DNA of 64,000 bases from Cytobacillus horneckiae (lineage in GTDB: Bacteria; Bacillota; Bacilli; Bacillales; Cytobacillaceae), in the NCBI RefSeq assembly GCF_002835735.1, contig NZ_PISD01000030.1, forward strand, positions 228,288-292,287, read 5' to 3'. The position numbers and the translations under genes are program-made. Shown here in pieces: positions 1 through 13,679 of this stretch (position 1 is its first letter; the number at the start of each line of letters is the position of its first letter). The notes beneath the pieces are model-generated. The model was not told the origin of the DNA and did no database searches. It saw only the letters and a program-made list of their open reading frames with translations.

Positions 1-216
<216 letters not shown>

Positions 217-229
217 TTATAAGAAAAGT

Positions 230-1096
<867 letters not shown>

Positions 1097-1238
1097 TCAC
1101 CACCCTCATACTAAGTGTGTCCGGCTTATCACTTTAGAAAAAGCAACGAGCCTTTCCTCATCGTTCGATCCTGTAAAAGATCATGCATGAAAATGCAGGA
1201 GGGGATGTAAAATCCCATCCTGTCACTATCTGCAATGA

Positions 1239-2762
<1,524 letters not shown>

Positions 2763-2771
2763 CTACGAATC

Positions 2772-3850
<1,079 letters not shown>

Positions 3851-3975
3851 TCACTAAAGGACTAACTATTTCAATCCATACGGAAAATATTAATAAACAT
3901 TAGAAAAACTTGGGCGTAGCCAAGTTCTATCGGCGAAGGCCTTAGTTTTTCTTATTTCTTATTAGCTAAAGGAAA

Positions 3976-4005
3976 GGCGAAGGTCCACTATAAATGATCT
4001 TCGCC
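3976..4005 (-). promoter_or_regulatory. Intercistronic hairpin between atpE and atpF
   Basis: A ten-pair stem with one G-T pair (GGCGAAGGTC with GATCTTCGCC, loop of ten) lies in the 207-base gap after the c-subunit gene. On the transcript it is followed by TTTCCTTT rather than a clean T run. The c subunit is needed in many more copies than other subunits, so a hairpin here could trim or protect the atpE message or partly terminate transcription. That role is inferred. Confidence 0.5.
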
Positions 4006-4030
4006 ATTTTAAAAGATTAAGAGCAGTTAA

Positions 4031-4279
<249 letters not shown>

Positions 4280-4320
4280 TTATACAAAAATGTTTTGTTC
4301 ATGTAATGAACAGGTATATA

Positions 4321-5037
<717 letters not shown>

Positions 5038-5427
5038 TCACCTCTCTTCCCGCTTTCTACGTATATGAAAAGATTGAAGAAAAAAATCTATCATAATGAC
5101 TATATAGGATGTCATTAATCCCAACACAACACTGATGAGGTGAAAATGCTCTGGATACTCTAAAGCGATGATTACAGCAAAGGCTGCTGACGCCATCCGC
5201 GAGACGGTTCCAAGTGAGCGCACCTTTTCCCCATTCTCGACCGCTTTACCGAACTGAATCGTTTTTCTAACAATCAGCCATAGATTGAAGAAACTAAGCG
5301 CTGTACCAAGAATGAGCCCTAGAAAGATAGATTGATAAGACGTAAAGCCCCAGCCAAGAACAAAGAACGACAACAAAAAGAACATATATTTACGTTGTCT
5401 TGTAAAGCTGTGTTTAATTTCCGGCAT
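5038..5427 (-). CDS. atpI: ATP synthase operon membrane protein AtpI
   Basis: A 129-residue protein with four hydrophobic segments. It is the AtpI accessory protein, linked in the family to c-ring assembly and, with AtpZ, to divalent cation uptake. The open frame extends upstream through the end of atpZ, but the ATG at 5427 (MPEIKHSFTRQRKYMFF) is preceded by AGGAGAA located in the last codons of atpZ, so translation most likely begins there. It is the second gene of the operon. Confidence 0.88.
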   Translation of the reverse strand: MPEIKHSFTRQRKYMFFLLSFFVLGWGFTSYQSIFLGLILGTALSFFNLWLIVRKTIQFGKAVENGEKVRSLGTVSRMASAAFAVIIALEYPEHFHLISVVLGLMTSYIVIMIDFFLQSFHIRRKREER

Positions 5428-5432
5428 TGTTG

Positions 5433-5654
5433 TTATTCTCCTGTAAAGAATTGTTGGACTAGACGTAGCATGGCATAAATTCCTGCGGATAACCCCAGCA
5501 GTAAACCTATTATTAAAAATAGCGGCTCGGTACCTACCACCCGATCCAGCCATCTCCCTGCAAAAATACCGAGAAGGATTGAACCTACTAATTGAGAAAG
5601 AATCGCGGACATTAACACCATTGCTTTGTATGGGCGGCGGTCTTTATGACGCAT
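5433..5654 (-). CDS. atpZ: AtpZ-like small membrane protein, first gene of the ATP synthase operon
   Basis: A 73-residue protein with two membrane helices (about residues 12-32 and 43-64) and a glycine-rich helix (SQLVGSILLGIFAGRWLDRVVG), typical of the AtpZ/ATPase gene-1 family. In alkaliphilic Bacillus, AtpZ and AtpI together are proposed to import Mg2+ and Ca2+ for the synthase. It starts at an ATG preceded by GAGAGGATG. The atpI ribosome site lies inside its 3' end, so the two are probably translationally linked. Confidence 0.8.
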   Translation of the reverse strand: MRHKDRRPYKAMVLMSAILSQLVGSILLGIFAGRWLDRVVGTEPLFLIIGLLLGLSAGIYAMLRLVQQFFTGE

Positions 5655-5786
5655 TAAAAACGCATCCTCTCTTATAGAGAATGGCAGGAGGTTTTCTGAG
5701 GTTAAAGCTAGCTTTTTTCATTGATCTGACGCGGAAAAACTGTCATGAACAATCTTTTGAAAACCCTATCAATTATACCCTTTGTA

Positions 5787-5815
5787 AGCATACAATAGGG
5801 ACTTGTCAATGTCAA
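5787..5815 (-). promoter_or_regulatory. Candidate sigma-A promoter of the ATP synthase operon
   Basis: On the minus strand a perfect -35 TTGACA (5810-5815) is followed after 17 bases by TATGCT (5787-5792), with a second perfect TTGACA adjacent (5804-5809) and a TATAAT ten bases downstream of the -10. It lies about 130 bases upstream of atpZ and downstream of the protease stop, where the operon promoter should be. The choice of -10 is an inference. Confidence 0.6.
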
Positions 5816-5938
5816 TGCGTTTAAGTTGAAAAACGGGAGAACGCAAATGGTCAAAATTTGGATGTTCACACTTTTTTCATATTTGTTTTTTCGTCTTACT
5901 ATTGCAATAAATGAAAAATTATGCATTAATTTTTACAA

Positions 5939-8203
5939 TTATTTTTCAATTATAACTTTTTCATTCTTAACCGAAGTATCTTTCTCTTCTATTTCTCCGT
6001 TTGGCCCTACAACTAAGTACGTTTGAATCCAATCCTCTTTTCCTGATTTTCTAGCAAATACTTTTGCGATATAGAGTCCTTGGTCAGGTAAATTCTCTGG
6101 CTTTAATACTTCTTGAATTTGACCTTTCGCTACTCCCCTTTTCCAGTCCAAAAACCCTTCAAATTTAAGAGAACCTGAATCAAAAATGGCGATGCCAAAT
6201 TCGTCTGCCCCACCTGGTAAATACACTTCATAGCGATAAGTGCCCTTTTTATCCCCTTTGCCAAAACCAAATCCCATGACCCGAGGATAGTCTGGTTCTT
6301 CCAGTACATAAAGATAAGGAATTTGTATCTCTCCATTACTTGATTGCAATGTTAATCTTCCGTCATAGATTTTTTCTTTTAATACTGAAGGGTCTGCCGA
6401 CATTGTTACAGTCAGCTTCCTTTTTTCATGAGACTTTAAATTAAATGATAATGGAAGCTCCCATTCAATGCCTTTCTCTTTATGCGGAATAACAAAGGAG
6501 TATGATTGCTCATTATCACTCATATTTTCCACCGTTATTTTTGCACTATGTTTATGGTGCTGATCAGCAAGCTTAAACTTTCCAAATTGTAAAGATGCAG
6601 GAAGCACAAGAGACTGACTATTCATCGCTTCTTTCAGCTGAATGCGACCAGCGCCTTGTTCATATGCTCGGTATTGCTCTCCAGCTTCATTAAAAATAGG
6701 CTTCGCTGTATTCATAAGCAGCGCCTTGATTTTCTCAGGCTCCCAATCCGGGTGAGCTTGTTTCAGAAGGGCAGCGGCGCCTGCTACATGGGGCGCAGCC
6801 ATACTTGTTCCTTGCAACGGGAGATAACCACCAGGAATTGTGCTGTTAATAGCCACACCTGGCGCGACTACGTCCGGCTTGATTTCCCAAGTGGACGTAA
6901 CAGGCCCGCGAGAACTAAAATCTGCTAAAATATCCTTTTCTTCTATTATGTATGTTCTGGCAAATGCTTTTGTTTTAGTAATTTGTTCACGTAGCAATTT
7001 CCCATCTTCTTTAGACAAGGCTGTAATAGGAATGGGCAGTTCCTTTTCTAAATTGCCCATAAAATTCCCTTTTGTATTGTTATAAATGATTAGGGCAGCG
7101 GCGCCTGCTTCAAATGCATTCATGCTTTTTTCTGTAAATGTAAGTTCGCCTCGCTCAGCTAAAACAATCTTTCCTTTTACATTAGCTAGCTCGTCCTTCT
7201 TTGCTAATCCTCCGTCCACAATTTCATATGATTGATGCAAGTCCCAGTCCATTGACCCTTGCATTGGATTTAATCTCACTTGAAGATCTCCTATTTTCAA
7301 ATAAGGAATTTGCATAGTCGGCGTTGATGCACCAACAGAAATTGCCTTTGCTGCTGTCCCTGGAGAACCAACTGTCCATACACTAGGACCAGAGTTTCCT
7401 GACGAAGTTACAGCAATAATCCCATGATCTACGGCTTTATTTAATGCAAGGCTGATTGGCAGATCAGGTCCATTCACATTATTGCCTAATGATAGATTCA
7501 GTACGTCGACTTTGTCTTTAATTGCTTGTTCTATCGCTGCAATAACCTGTTCTGTTGTTCCACTTCCTCCTGGTCCAAGCGCACGGTAAGCAATAATGGT
7601 TGCCTCAGGGGCCACACCTTTTACTTTTCCGTTAGCGGCGATGACTCCCGCAACATGTGTACCATGAAAAGTGTTCAAGCTGCTCATTTTTTTCGTTTCC
7701 ATCGGATCATCGTCCCCATCGACTAAATCACGTCCGCCCCCATAGCTGCGCATCAAATCCGGATGGCGATAGTCCAAGCCCGTATCAATCACACCTACTG
7801 TGACACCTTTCCCTGTCAACCGCTCATTCCCTTCATCAAAATAACCTCTAATTGCCTCCCCGCCAATTAATTTAATATTATCCTCAGATTGAACTGTGTA
7901 CGTCTGAACCGTGGAAACAACAGAAATGTCAGCAACTGCCTTCACCTTTTCTATATTCGCTTTTGTCCCGCTAATAGAAAAGCCATTCAATGCATATTGA
8001 AATGTTTGACGGATTTTGACTCCTGCGGCTTCCAGCTTATCTTTCGAATTCTTTACACTCTCACCTTTTTTTAATACCACTATCGCAATTTCCTCTTCCT
8101 GCAGAGATTCCTCCGGCAATGGCGGCAGCTTTAAATCCGTTGCATAAGCATGTGTATGTAAAATTATTAAAAATAAAAATAAGACAGAAATGTATTTTCT
8201 CAT
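5939..8203 (-). CDS. Secreted subtilisin-like serine protease (S8 family, Vpr-like)
   Basis: A preproprotein of 754 residues. A signal peptide (about 1-21, ending AYA) is followed by an inhibitor I9-type propeptide (about 38-105) and the S8 catalytic domain. The triad is visible as Asp140 (VIDTGLD), His180 (HGTHVAG) and Ser467 (GTSMAAPHVAG). A protease-associated (PA) domain is inserted at about 310-420, the arrangement of B. subtilis Vpr and related minor extracellular proteases. The C-terminal 200 residues look like beta-sandwich (Fn3-like) material. I chose the ATG at 8203 because it follows AAAGGGG and starts the signal peptide; the longer reading frame would run into the upstream terminator. 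It is probably a transferred or rearranged gene in this locus, since B. subtilis has none between upp and atpI. Confidence 0.9.
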   Translation of the reverse strand: MRKYISVLFLFLIILHTHAYATDLKLPPLPEESLQEEEIAIVVLKKGESVKNSKDKLEAAGVKIRQTFQYALNGFSISGTKANIEKVKAVADISVVSTVQTYTVQSEDNIKLIGGEAIRGYFDEGNERLTGKGVTVGVIDTGLDYRHPDLMRSYGGGRDLVDGDDDPMETKKMSSLNTFHGTHVAGVIAANGKVKGVAPEATIIAYRALGPGGSGTTEQVIAAIEQAIKDKVDVLNLSLGNNVNGPDLPISLALNKAVDHGIIAVTSSGNSGPSVWTVGSPGTAAKAISVGASTPTMQIPYLKIGDLQVRLNPMQGSMDWDLHQSYEIVDGGLAKKDELANVKGKIVLAERGELTFTEKSMNAFEAGAAALIIYNNTKGNFMGNLEKELPIPITALSKEDGKLLREQITKTKAFARTYIIEEKDILADFSSRGPVTSTWEIKPDVVAPGVAINSTIPGGYLPLQGTSMAAPHVAGAAALLKQAHPDWEPEKIKALLMNTAKPIFNEAGEQYRAYEQGAGRIQLKEAMNSQSLVLPASLQFGKFKLADQHHKHSAKITVENMSDNEQSYSFVIPHKEKGIEWELPLSFNLKSHEKRKLTVTMSADPSVLKEKIYDGRLTLQSSNGEIQIPYLYVLEEPDYPRVMGFGFGKGDKKGTYRYEVYLPGGADEFGIAIFDSGSLKFEGFLDWKRGVAKGQIQEVLKPENLPDQGLYIAKVFARKSGKEDWIQTYLVVGPNGEIEEKDTSVKNEKVIIEK

Positions 8204-8291
8204 GATGCCACCCCTTTTTAATATAGGGTCTGCTTTTTTTATTGGAGTATTCATCATTTGATCTTTTGTGCGTGCATGAGTTTTTCCCAAC

Positions 8292-8320
8292 AAAAAAAAG
8301 ACTGACAAAGTCAGTCTTTT
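8292..8320 (-). terminator. Rho-independent terminator after wecB
   Basis: An 11-pair perfect stem (AAAAGACTGAC/GTCAGTCTTTT) with a three-base loop, followed by a run of T on the minus strand. It begins directly after the stop codon of the epimerase gene. Confidence 0.9.
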
Positions 8321-9462
8321 CATTGAAATGCTTCCGGTCGCTCATTTTTTTTCTTAAAATAATAACGGATTGCGTCTGCTATTCTCATGGATGCTTGGCC
8401 ATCACCATATGGATTGGCCGCTTTAGCCATTAATTGATGGGCGTTTTCATCAATTAGCAGCGTTTTAGCCATTGCATAAATATTTTCTTCTTCCGTTCCT
8501 GCCAGCTTTAATGTTCCTGCGGAAATACCTTCTGGACGCTCCGTTGTATCACGAAGGACGAGGACTGGAACACCGAGTGAAGGAGCTTCCTCCTGCACCC
8601 CACCTGAATCAGTTAAAATCAAATAGGCTCTGGAAGCAAAATTATGAAAATCAATGACCCCCAGCGGCTCAATTAAATGAATGCGCTCATCACCATCTAA
8701 TATTTCCGCGGCCACTTCCCGGACAGCAGGGTTCAAATGAACTGGATAAACAACTTGAATATCTTCATGCTCGTCCACTAAACGTTTAATGGCTTTAAAC
8801 ATATTGCGCATCGGTTCGCCTAAATTCTCGCGGCGATGTGCAGTCAAAAGCACCAAACGGTCTGATCCAACTTTATCTAACACTTCGTGATGATATTCAT
8901 TTTTTACTGTCGTTTTCAACGCATCAATGGCCGTATTCCCAGTTATGTAGATATGTTCAGGCGATTTATTTTCATTCATTAAATTATCGGCTGATTTTGT
9001 CGTTGGTGAAAAATGCAAATCAGCAAGGACCCCCGTTAATTGGCGGTTCATTTCTTCAGGATATGGCGAGTATTTATTCCAAGTACGCAAGCCTGCCTCA
9101 ACATGTCCAACCGTTATTTGATTATAAAAAGCAGCAAGGCTGGCGACAAAAGAGGTAGAGGTATCACCATGAACAAGGACAATATCCGGTTTTGTCTTCT
9201 TCATGACTTCATCAAGCCCGCTTAGCACTTTAGTAGTTACATCAATTAATGTTTGCCGAGCCTTCATAATATTTAAATCATAATCGGGCTTAATTTTAAA
9301 AATATCCAAAACTTGATCGAGCATTTCGCGATGCTGAGCAGTCACGGTTACAATCGATTGGAAATCTTCAGGGTACTTCGCCAATTCTAATACCAATGGA
9401 GCCATTTTAATCGCTTCCGGCCTTGTTCCGAAAATCGTCATCACTTTAATTGGACGATTCAT
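8320..9462 (-). CDS. wecB: UDP-N-acetylglucosamine 2-epimerase (non-hydrolysing)
   Basis: A 380-residue cytoplasmic enzyme that interconverts UDP-GlcNAc and UDP-ManNAc, supplying ManNAc for teichoic-acid linkage units or other surface glycans. Family motifs include GTRPEAIKMAPLVLEL near the N-terminus, VHGDTSTSFVASLAAF, GHVEAGLRT, TAHRRENLGEP and the UDP-binding LTDSGGVQEEAPSLGVPVLVLRDTTERPE written here only by its ends, LTDSGG to TERPE. The ATG has GAAGGAGGG upstream. Located downstream of upp, as in many Bacilli (mnaA/yvyH is the B. subtilis name). Confidence 0.95.
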   Translation of the reverse strand: MNRPIKVMTIFGTRPEAIKMAPLVLELAKYPEDFQSIVTVTAQHREMLDQVLDIFKIKPDYDLNIMKARQTLIDVTTKVLSGLDEVMKKTKPDIVLVHGDTSTSFVASLAAFYNQITVGHVEAGLRTWNKYSPYPEEMNRQLTGVLADLHFSPTTKSADNLMNENKSPEHIYITGNTAIDALKTTVKNEYHHEVLDKVGSDRLVLLTAHRRENLGEPMRNMFKAIKRLVDEHEDIQVVYPVHLNPAVREVAAEILDGDERIHLIEPLGVIDFHNFASRAYLILTDSGGVQEEAPSLGVPVLVLRDTTERPEGISAGTLKLAGTEEENIYAMAKTLLIDENAHQLMAKAANPYGDGQASMRIADAIRYYFKKKNERPEAFQ

Positions 9463-9539
9463 TTGTAGACCCTCCTTCTTTTTAGAGAAATAGGAAGACT
9501 GCTTAGCTGCTGGCCATCCTAATTGATTACCGACATTTT

Positions 9540-9565
9540 AAAAAAAGCCCGTCAAGATGACGAGC
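9540..9565 (-). terminator. Terminator after upp
   Basis: Minus-strand stem GCTCGTCA/TGACGGGC (one G-T pair, three-base loop) followed by seven T, 15 bases beyond the upp stop codon. Confidence 0.85.
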
Positions 9566-9579
9566 ATTGTTAAAATTTC

Positions 9580-10209
9580 TTATTTTGTTCCAAATAAACG
9601 GTCGCCTGCGTCACCAAGACCAGGTACGATATAACCTTTTTCATTTAATTTTTCATCTAGGGCTGCGATGTAAATATCGACATCAGGATGCGCTTCTTTC
9701 AGTGCTTCTACTCCTTCAGGAGCTGCGATTAAGCACATGAATTTAATGCTTTTTCCGCCGCGTTTTTTAAGAGAATTAATGGCTTCGATTGCTGAACCGC
9801 CTGTGGCAAGCATTGGATCTACAACGATGAAATCTCTCTCTTCAATATCACCAGGGAATTTTGCGTAGTATTCAACTGGCTTTAAAGTAGCCGGATCGCG
9901 GTATAAGCCGACATGTCCAACTTTTGCCGCAGGGATTAATTTCAAAATGCCGTCAACCATACCAATTCCTGCACGAAGGATTGGAACGATGCCGATTTTC
10001 TTCCCTGCTAATACTTTAGACGTTGTTGTTTGTACAGGTGTTTCAATTTCAATATTTTCTAAGGTCATATCTCTAGTAATTTCAAAGGCCATTAAAGTTG
10101 AAACTTCATCAACAAGTTCACGGAATTCTTTTGTCCCTGTCGTCTTTTCACGAATGTATGTAAGCTTATGCTGGATTAATGGATGATCGAACACATATAC
10201 TTTTGCCAT
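9580..10209 (-). CDS. upp: Uracil phosphoribosyltransferase
   Basis: A 209-residue pyrimidine-salvage enzyme making UMP from uracil and PRPP. The PRPP-binding loop [18 protein letters not shown] lies at about residues 128-145, and the C-terminal uracil-binding segment [17 protein letters not shown] is intact. Length and N-terminus ([20 protein letters not shown]) match Bacillus Upp. It has its own good ribosome site (GGAGAGAG) and follows glyA after a terminator, so it probably has its own promoter in the 216-base gap. Confidence 0.97.
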   Translation of the reverse strand: MAKVYVFDHPLIQHKLTYIREKTTGTKEFRELVDEVSTLMAFEITRDMTLENIEIETPVQTTTSKVLAGKKIGIVPILRAGIGMVDGILKLIPAAKVGHVGLYRDPATLKPVEYYAKFPGDIEERDFIVVDPMLATGGSAIEAINSLKKRGGKSIKFMCLIAAPEGVEALKEAHPDVDIYIAALDEKLNEKGYIVPGLGDAGDRLFGTK

Positions 10210-10383
10210 TAAAATCTCTCTCCTTCTACTTTAAAAAGTTCAAAATACACTTCGTACTATTTTACAGAAAAAAATGTGGTGGAGCAACTATGATTATAGA
10301 TGGTTAATAAAAATGAAATTTTACTTTACCGCTTACTGTTGCTATAACAATAAGCGGCAACAAGTTGAATCCCATAAATTCAC

Positions 10384-10415
10384 AAAAATCCAGCCTATAA
10401 AAATAGACTGGATTT
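10384..10415 (-). terminator. Terminator after glyA
   Basis: A 13-pair stem with one G-T pair (AAATCCAGTCTAT with ATAGGCTGGATTT) and a TTTT loop, ending in five T on the minus strand, 10 bases past the glyA stop. Confidence 0.85.
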
Positions 10416-10425
10416 CTAATAAGTA

Positions 10426-11667
10426 TTATCTTTCAGGATATAAGATAAATTTACTTGTTAAAGCTTCGACGCGTCGACTAGCTTCAGCAAGCTTCTCTTC
10501 ATCTTCTACATTTTTTAATGTAAAAGCGATGATAGAAGCAATTACTTCCATATCTTCTTTTCCAAAGCCGCGAGATGTAACGGCAGCTGTACCGATACGA
10601 ATACCGCTTGTTACAAACGGGCTTTCCGGATCAAATGGGATCGTATTTTTATTAACAGTAATTCCCACTTCATCCAATACCTTTTCGGCAACCTTGCCTG
10701 TTAAGCCAAGAGAACGGACGTCTACAAGTAAAAGGTGATTGTCTGTTCCGCTAGATACTAGGTCAATTCCTTCTTTTTGCAGGCTTTCTGCTAAGTGCTT
10801 TGCATTTTCAATGATGCTGCTTGCATAGTCTTTGAAGCTATCTTGCAATGCTTCACCAAATGCAACTGCTTTAGCAGCAATTACATGCATTAATGGACCG
10901 CCTTGAATTCCAGGGAAAATAGACTTGTCAATTTTCTTCGCAAATTCTTCTTTGCAAAGAATCATTCCGCCGCGAGGTCCTCTTAATGTTTTATGAGTAG
11001 TTGTTGTAACAAAATCTGCATATGGAACTGGATTTGGATGTAGTCCAGCCGCAACTAGACCGGCAATATGAGCCATATCAACCATTAAGTATGCGCCTAC
11101 TTCATCAGCAATTTCACGGAATCGCTTGAAGTCAATCACTCGTGGATAAGCACTTGCACCTGCAACGATTAATTTCGGCTTATGTTCACGTGCTTTTTCT
11201 AAAACATCATCGTAGTTAATTGTATGAGATTTTTCATCAACACCATATTCTACGAAATTATATTGAATGCCACTGAAGTTAACAGGGCTTCCGTGTGTTA
11301 AGTGGCCTCCATGGGAAAGATTCATACCAAGTACTGTATCGCCTTGCTCTAAAATAGTGAAGTATACTGCCATGTTTGCTTGTGCACCTGAATGAGGCTG
11401 TACATTTGCATGCTCTGCACCAAAGATTTGCTTCGCACGGTCTCGCGCTAAATCTTCCACTACGTCTACATGCTCACAGCCACCATAGTAACGACGGCCA
11501 GGGTAACCTTCAGCATATTTATTTGTCAGAACAGACCCTTGTGCTTCCATGACCGCTTCACTTACAAAGTTCTCAGAAGCGATTAACTCAATCTTCGTTC
11601 TTTGGCGTCCTAGTTCGTCTTGAATCGAATTGAAAACTTGCTCGTCCTGCTGCGCTAAATGCTTCAT
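10426..11667 (-). CDS. glyA: Serine hydroxymethyltransferase
   Basis: A 413-residue PLP enzyme that converts serine and tetrahydrofolate to glycine and methylene-tetrahydrofolate, the main one-carbon source. The PLP lysine lies in [15 protein letters not shown] (about residue 226). Other conserved pieces are [32 protein letters not shown], quoted only by its core [15 protein letters not shown], and [11 protein letters not shown]. Clear ribosome site (GGGAGGATAT) before the ATG. Position between ywlG and upp is conserved in Bacillus. Confidence 0.97.
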   Translation of the reverse strand: MKHLAQQDEQVFNSIQDELGRQRTKIELIASENFVSEAVMEAQGSVLTNKYAEGYPGRRYYGGCEHVDVVEDLARDRAKQIFGAEHANVQPHSGAQANMAVYFTILEQGDTVLGMNLSHGGHLTHGSPVNFSGIQYNFVEYGVDEKSHTINYDDVLEKAREHKPKLIVAGASAYPRVIDFKRFREIADEVGAYLMVDMAHIAGLVAAGLHPNPVPYADFVTTTTHKTLRGPRGGMILCKEEFAKKIDKSIFPGIQGGPLMHVIAAKAVAFGEALQDSFKDYASSIIENAKHLAESLQKEGIDLVSSGTDNHLLLVDVRSLGLTGKVAEKVLDEVGITVNKNTIPFDPESPFVTSGIRIGTAAVTSRGFGKEDMEVIASIIAFTLKNVEDEEKLAEASRRVEALTSKFILYPER

Positions 11668-11758
11668 ACAATATCCTCCCTTATATCTGCCACACTATTT
11701 AAAAGATTCAATAGCTTAATTGTGAAAATTCTATTATATTCTATCATGTTTTTTGTGA

Positions 11759-11775
11759 AGGTGACAGGCACGAGC
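11759..11775. repeat. Dispersed repeat copy A (GGTGACAGGCAC)
   Basis: A single-arm copy of the GGTGACAGG(T/C)ACC element that recurs at 15515-15586, 23691-23733 and 55859-55888. This copy lacks the opposite arm and has C in place of T in the core. Confidence 0.5.
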
Positions 11776-11795
11776 TATGATTTTTTCTCTGTCTT

Positions 11796-12233
11796 TTATT
11801 CTTTGCGCCAATTCCAATAGTGCATGTCTCCTAGAATCGGAGCCTTCAATTGAGGCTGTTCTTTTAGCTTGAGCAGCTCCTTAACTGGTCCGGTAACGAC
11901 CGCCCCATAAGGAATGAAACCGTTCTCTTTTGTATAATCTCTGCGCTCTATTAAATGGCTTAAGCCAAGAAAATCTTCATAGTAGCTTTTGGATTCATTA
12001 TCAATAAGATGATCCATATTATTAAGCATCCGTTTTTTGCTTTCATCTAAATATTCTTCTGTCAGTCGATAAGAATAAGACTGCGACATATAGTCATCAT
12101 CTGCATTACTTCCCCTATCAACCCTACTTCTATGCCCCCTCCCGGCATGTTTCATGTTGTTCATTCTATTACAACGTATAACTAGCGATTTTGTTAAAGG
12201 TTTTGGATTTTTTTCTAATAGGGAGGAATTCAT
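11796..12233 (-). CDS. Fragment resembling the C-terminal domain of an anti-sigma factor
   Basis: A 145-codon frame between ywlG and glyA. Its last 90 residues resemble the C-terminal domain of sigma-factor regulators (Sigma_reg_C type): a helical segment then NGFIPYGAVVTGPVKELLKL and a terminal YWNW motif. The N-terminal zinc/anti-sigma domain and membrane helix of full-length members are absent. The first 50 residues are low-quality, and none of the candidate starts (12233, 12164, 12155, 12089) has a convincing ribosome site. I therefore regard it as a decayed remnant or small orphan domain; the family assignment is from memory of the motif. Confidence 0.45.
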   Translation of the reverse strand: MNSSLLEKNPKPLTKSLVIRCNRMNNMKHAGRGHRSRVDRGSNADDDYMSQSYSYRLTEEYLDESKKRMLNNMDHLIDNESKSYYEDFLGLSHLIERRDYTKENGFIPYGAVVTGPVKELLKLKEQPQLKAPILGDMHYWNWRKE

Positions 12234-12311
12234 TTATTGGTTGGGGGCGGTGTTTTAGGGGCATAGCTTTTAGTCGGAATGTTTTCGGAATAAATTTAAA
12301 GCAATGGACGC

Positions 12312-12333
12312 AAAAAACCCCATTGATAGGGGT
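12312..12333 (-). terminator. Terminator after ywlG
   Basis: Short stem ACCCC/GGGGT with a seven-base loop followed by six T on the minus strand, 20 bases after the ywlG stop. Confidence 0.7.
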
Positions 12334-12353
12334 GCTTACTTAGTGTAATCCTC

Positions 12354-12899
12354 TTATTCATATATTGCCCGGTTGCCGCCAATTAGCTTCGGCCTGGTTG
12401 TAGCTAGTGTGACGTGGGCCGCGCCGATTGATTTGAGAGAGGTTCTAATTGGAACAACAACATGCTTAAGATGCATACCGATGAAGGTGTCGCCGATATC
12501 GATGCCCGCGTCTGCTTTTAGATGTTCGACGACGACTGGATCTTGCAATTGTCTGAACGCATAAGCTGCCATCGCACCGCCGGCCTTGCGGATCGGGACG
12601 ACACTTACTTCGTCCAGCCCATGCGCATTCGCAACAGACCTTTCGATTACAAGCGCTCGGTTCAAGTGTTCACAGCATTGAAAAGCTAGCTTGACGCCGG
12701 TTTGTTCATTTAACTGCTTCAATCGTGCAAAAATCATTTCTGCAACCTGCTCTGTACCCGCTGTACCAATGCGGCGATCCGCAACTTCACTCGTACTGCA
12801 GCCGATTAAAAAGATTTTTTGCTGATTTAATTGGACCTCTTTGCTAAATTCAGTGATGATTTGGTCAAGCTGTTCTGCCCACTGCTTCACTTGTTCCAT
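12354..12899 (-). CDS. ywlG: YwlG/UPF0340 family protein
   Basis: A 181-residue conserved protein of the UPF0340 (TIGR01440) family, function not established. It has alpha/beta character with family stretches such as [20 protein letters not shown] near residue 30 and [21 protein letters not shown] near residue 140. The ATG is preceded by GGAGAG. It lies 18 bases downstream of rpiB, so the two are co-transcribed; the same pair stands before glyA in B. subtilis. Confidence 0.85.
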   Translation of the reverse strand: MEQVKQWAEQLDQIITEFSKEVQLNQQKIFLIGCSTSEVADRRIGTAGTEQVAEMIFARLKQLNEQTGVKLAFQCCEHLNRALVIERSVANAHGLDEVSVVPIRKAGGAMAAYAFRQLQDPVVVEHLKADAGIDIGDTFIGMHLKHVVVPIRTSLKSIGAAHVTLATTRPKLIGGNRAIYE

Positions 12900-12917
12900 T
12901 TAAGGTCTCTCCTTATG

Positions 12918-13364
12918 TTAAATATGTTCCGCTTCGTATTTCGTTATTTTTCCAACCCGATTCTCATGGCGTCCACCTTCGAAATCAGTTGATAACCAAA
13001 TTTTCGCAATATCTCGCGCAAGGCCTGGTCCAATCACCCTTTCACCCATTGCTAAAATATTGCTGTCATTATGTTCCCGCGTCGCTTTTGCACTGAACGT
13101 ATCGTGAACAAGCGCGCAGCGGATACCCTTTACTTTATTTGCAGCAATGGACATTCCTATTCCTGTCCCACAAATGAGAATCCCTTTATCGAACTCCCCA
13201 TTTGCCACCTTTTCTGCAACAGGCAATGCATAATCAGGATAATCTACAGACGTCTTACATTCACAGCCAAAATCAACGTACTCAATGTTAAGCTCCTCTA
13301 AAAGGCTCTTTATTTCTTCGCGGATGTTTATGCCGCCGTGATCTGAAGCGATTGCTACCTTCAT
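12918..13364 (-). CDS. rpiB: Ribose-5-phosphate isomerase B
   Basis: A 148-residue sugar-phosphate isomerase of the RpiB/LacAB family, interconverting ribose-5-phosphate and ribulose-5-phosphate. The active-site cysteine is in ILICGTGIGMSIAANKV (about residue 65), with the N-terminal phosphate/ring-opening motif ASDHGG at 6-11. GGAGG lies 12 bases before the ATG. Downstream of ywlE and the chemoreceptor gene, upstream of ywlG (B. subtilis ywlF). Confidence 0.93.
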   Translation of the reverse strand: MKVAIASDHGGINIREEIKSLLEELNIEYVDFGCECKTSVDYPDYALPVAEKVANGEFDKGILICGTGIGMSIAANKVKGIRCALVHDTFSAKATREHNDSNILAMGERVIGPGLARDIAKIWLSTDFEGGRHENRVGKITKYEAEHI

Positions 13365-13461
13365 TTAAATCATATCCTCCATTCAACTGACTCGCTTTAT
13401 GCTTATATTTTGACACAAATGAGTTAAATTATAAAGTTGAAATCTGAACTCAGGGCATAGA

Positions 13462-13486
13462 AAAGGCAGGTGAAAACACCTGCTTG
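13462..13486 (-). terminator. Terminator-like hairpin upstream of rpiB
   Basis: Perfect seven-pair stem GCAGGTG/CACCTGC with a four-base loop and CTTTTC after it on the minus strand. It may end transcription from the chemoreceptor gene. The right half belongs to the 18-bp direct repeat described separately. Confidence 0.6.
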
Positions 13487-13675
13487 AAAGTGTAGGCAAA
13501 GTAAAAATAGAGAATTTCAATTGGATTTGGCGCCAGCGTCAGCTCGACTACTACGGAAGCAGCGAGACAGTCGAGACATTTTAGAGGCTCAACTAGCTGG
13601 GTAAGCCGCAGAAAACCACTCAAATAATTAGAAATGAGTATGTCGATAGCCTTAAGGAGGTGAAAACACCTGCTT
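13469..13675. repeat. 18-bp direct repeat flanking a 171-base gene-free segment
   Basis: AGGTGAAAACACCTGCTT occurs at 13469-13486 and again at 13658-13675. The repeat is itself a small hairpin (AGGTG, AAAA, CACCT). The segment between them, about 171 bases, has no gene and is more GC-rich than the surrounding gaps, with short inverted pieces such as GCTCGAC/GTCGAG. The arrangement resembles an insertion or duplication between two copies of a terminator. Confidence 0.6.
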
Positions 13676-13679
13676 TTCG

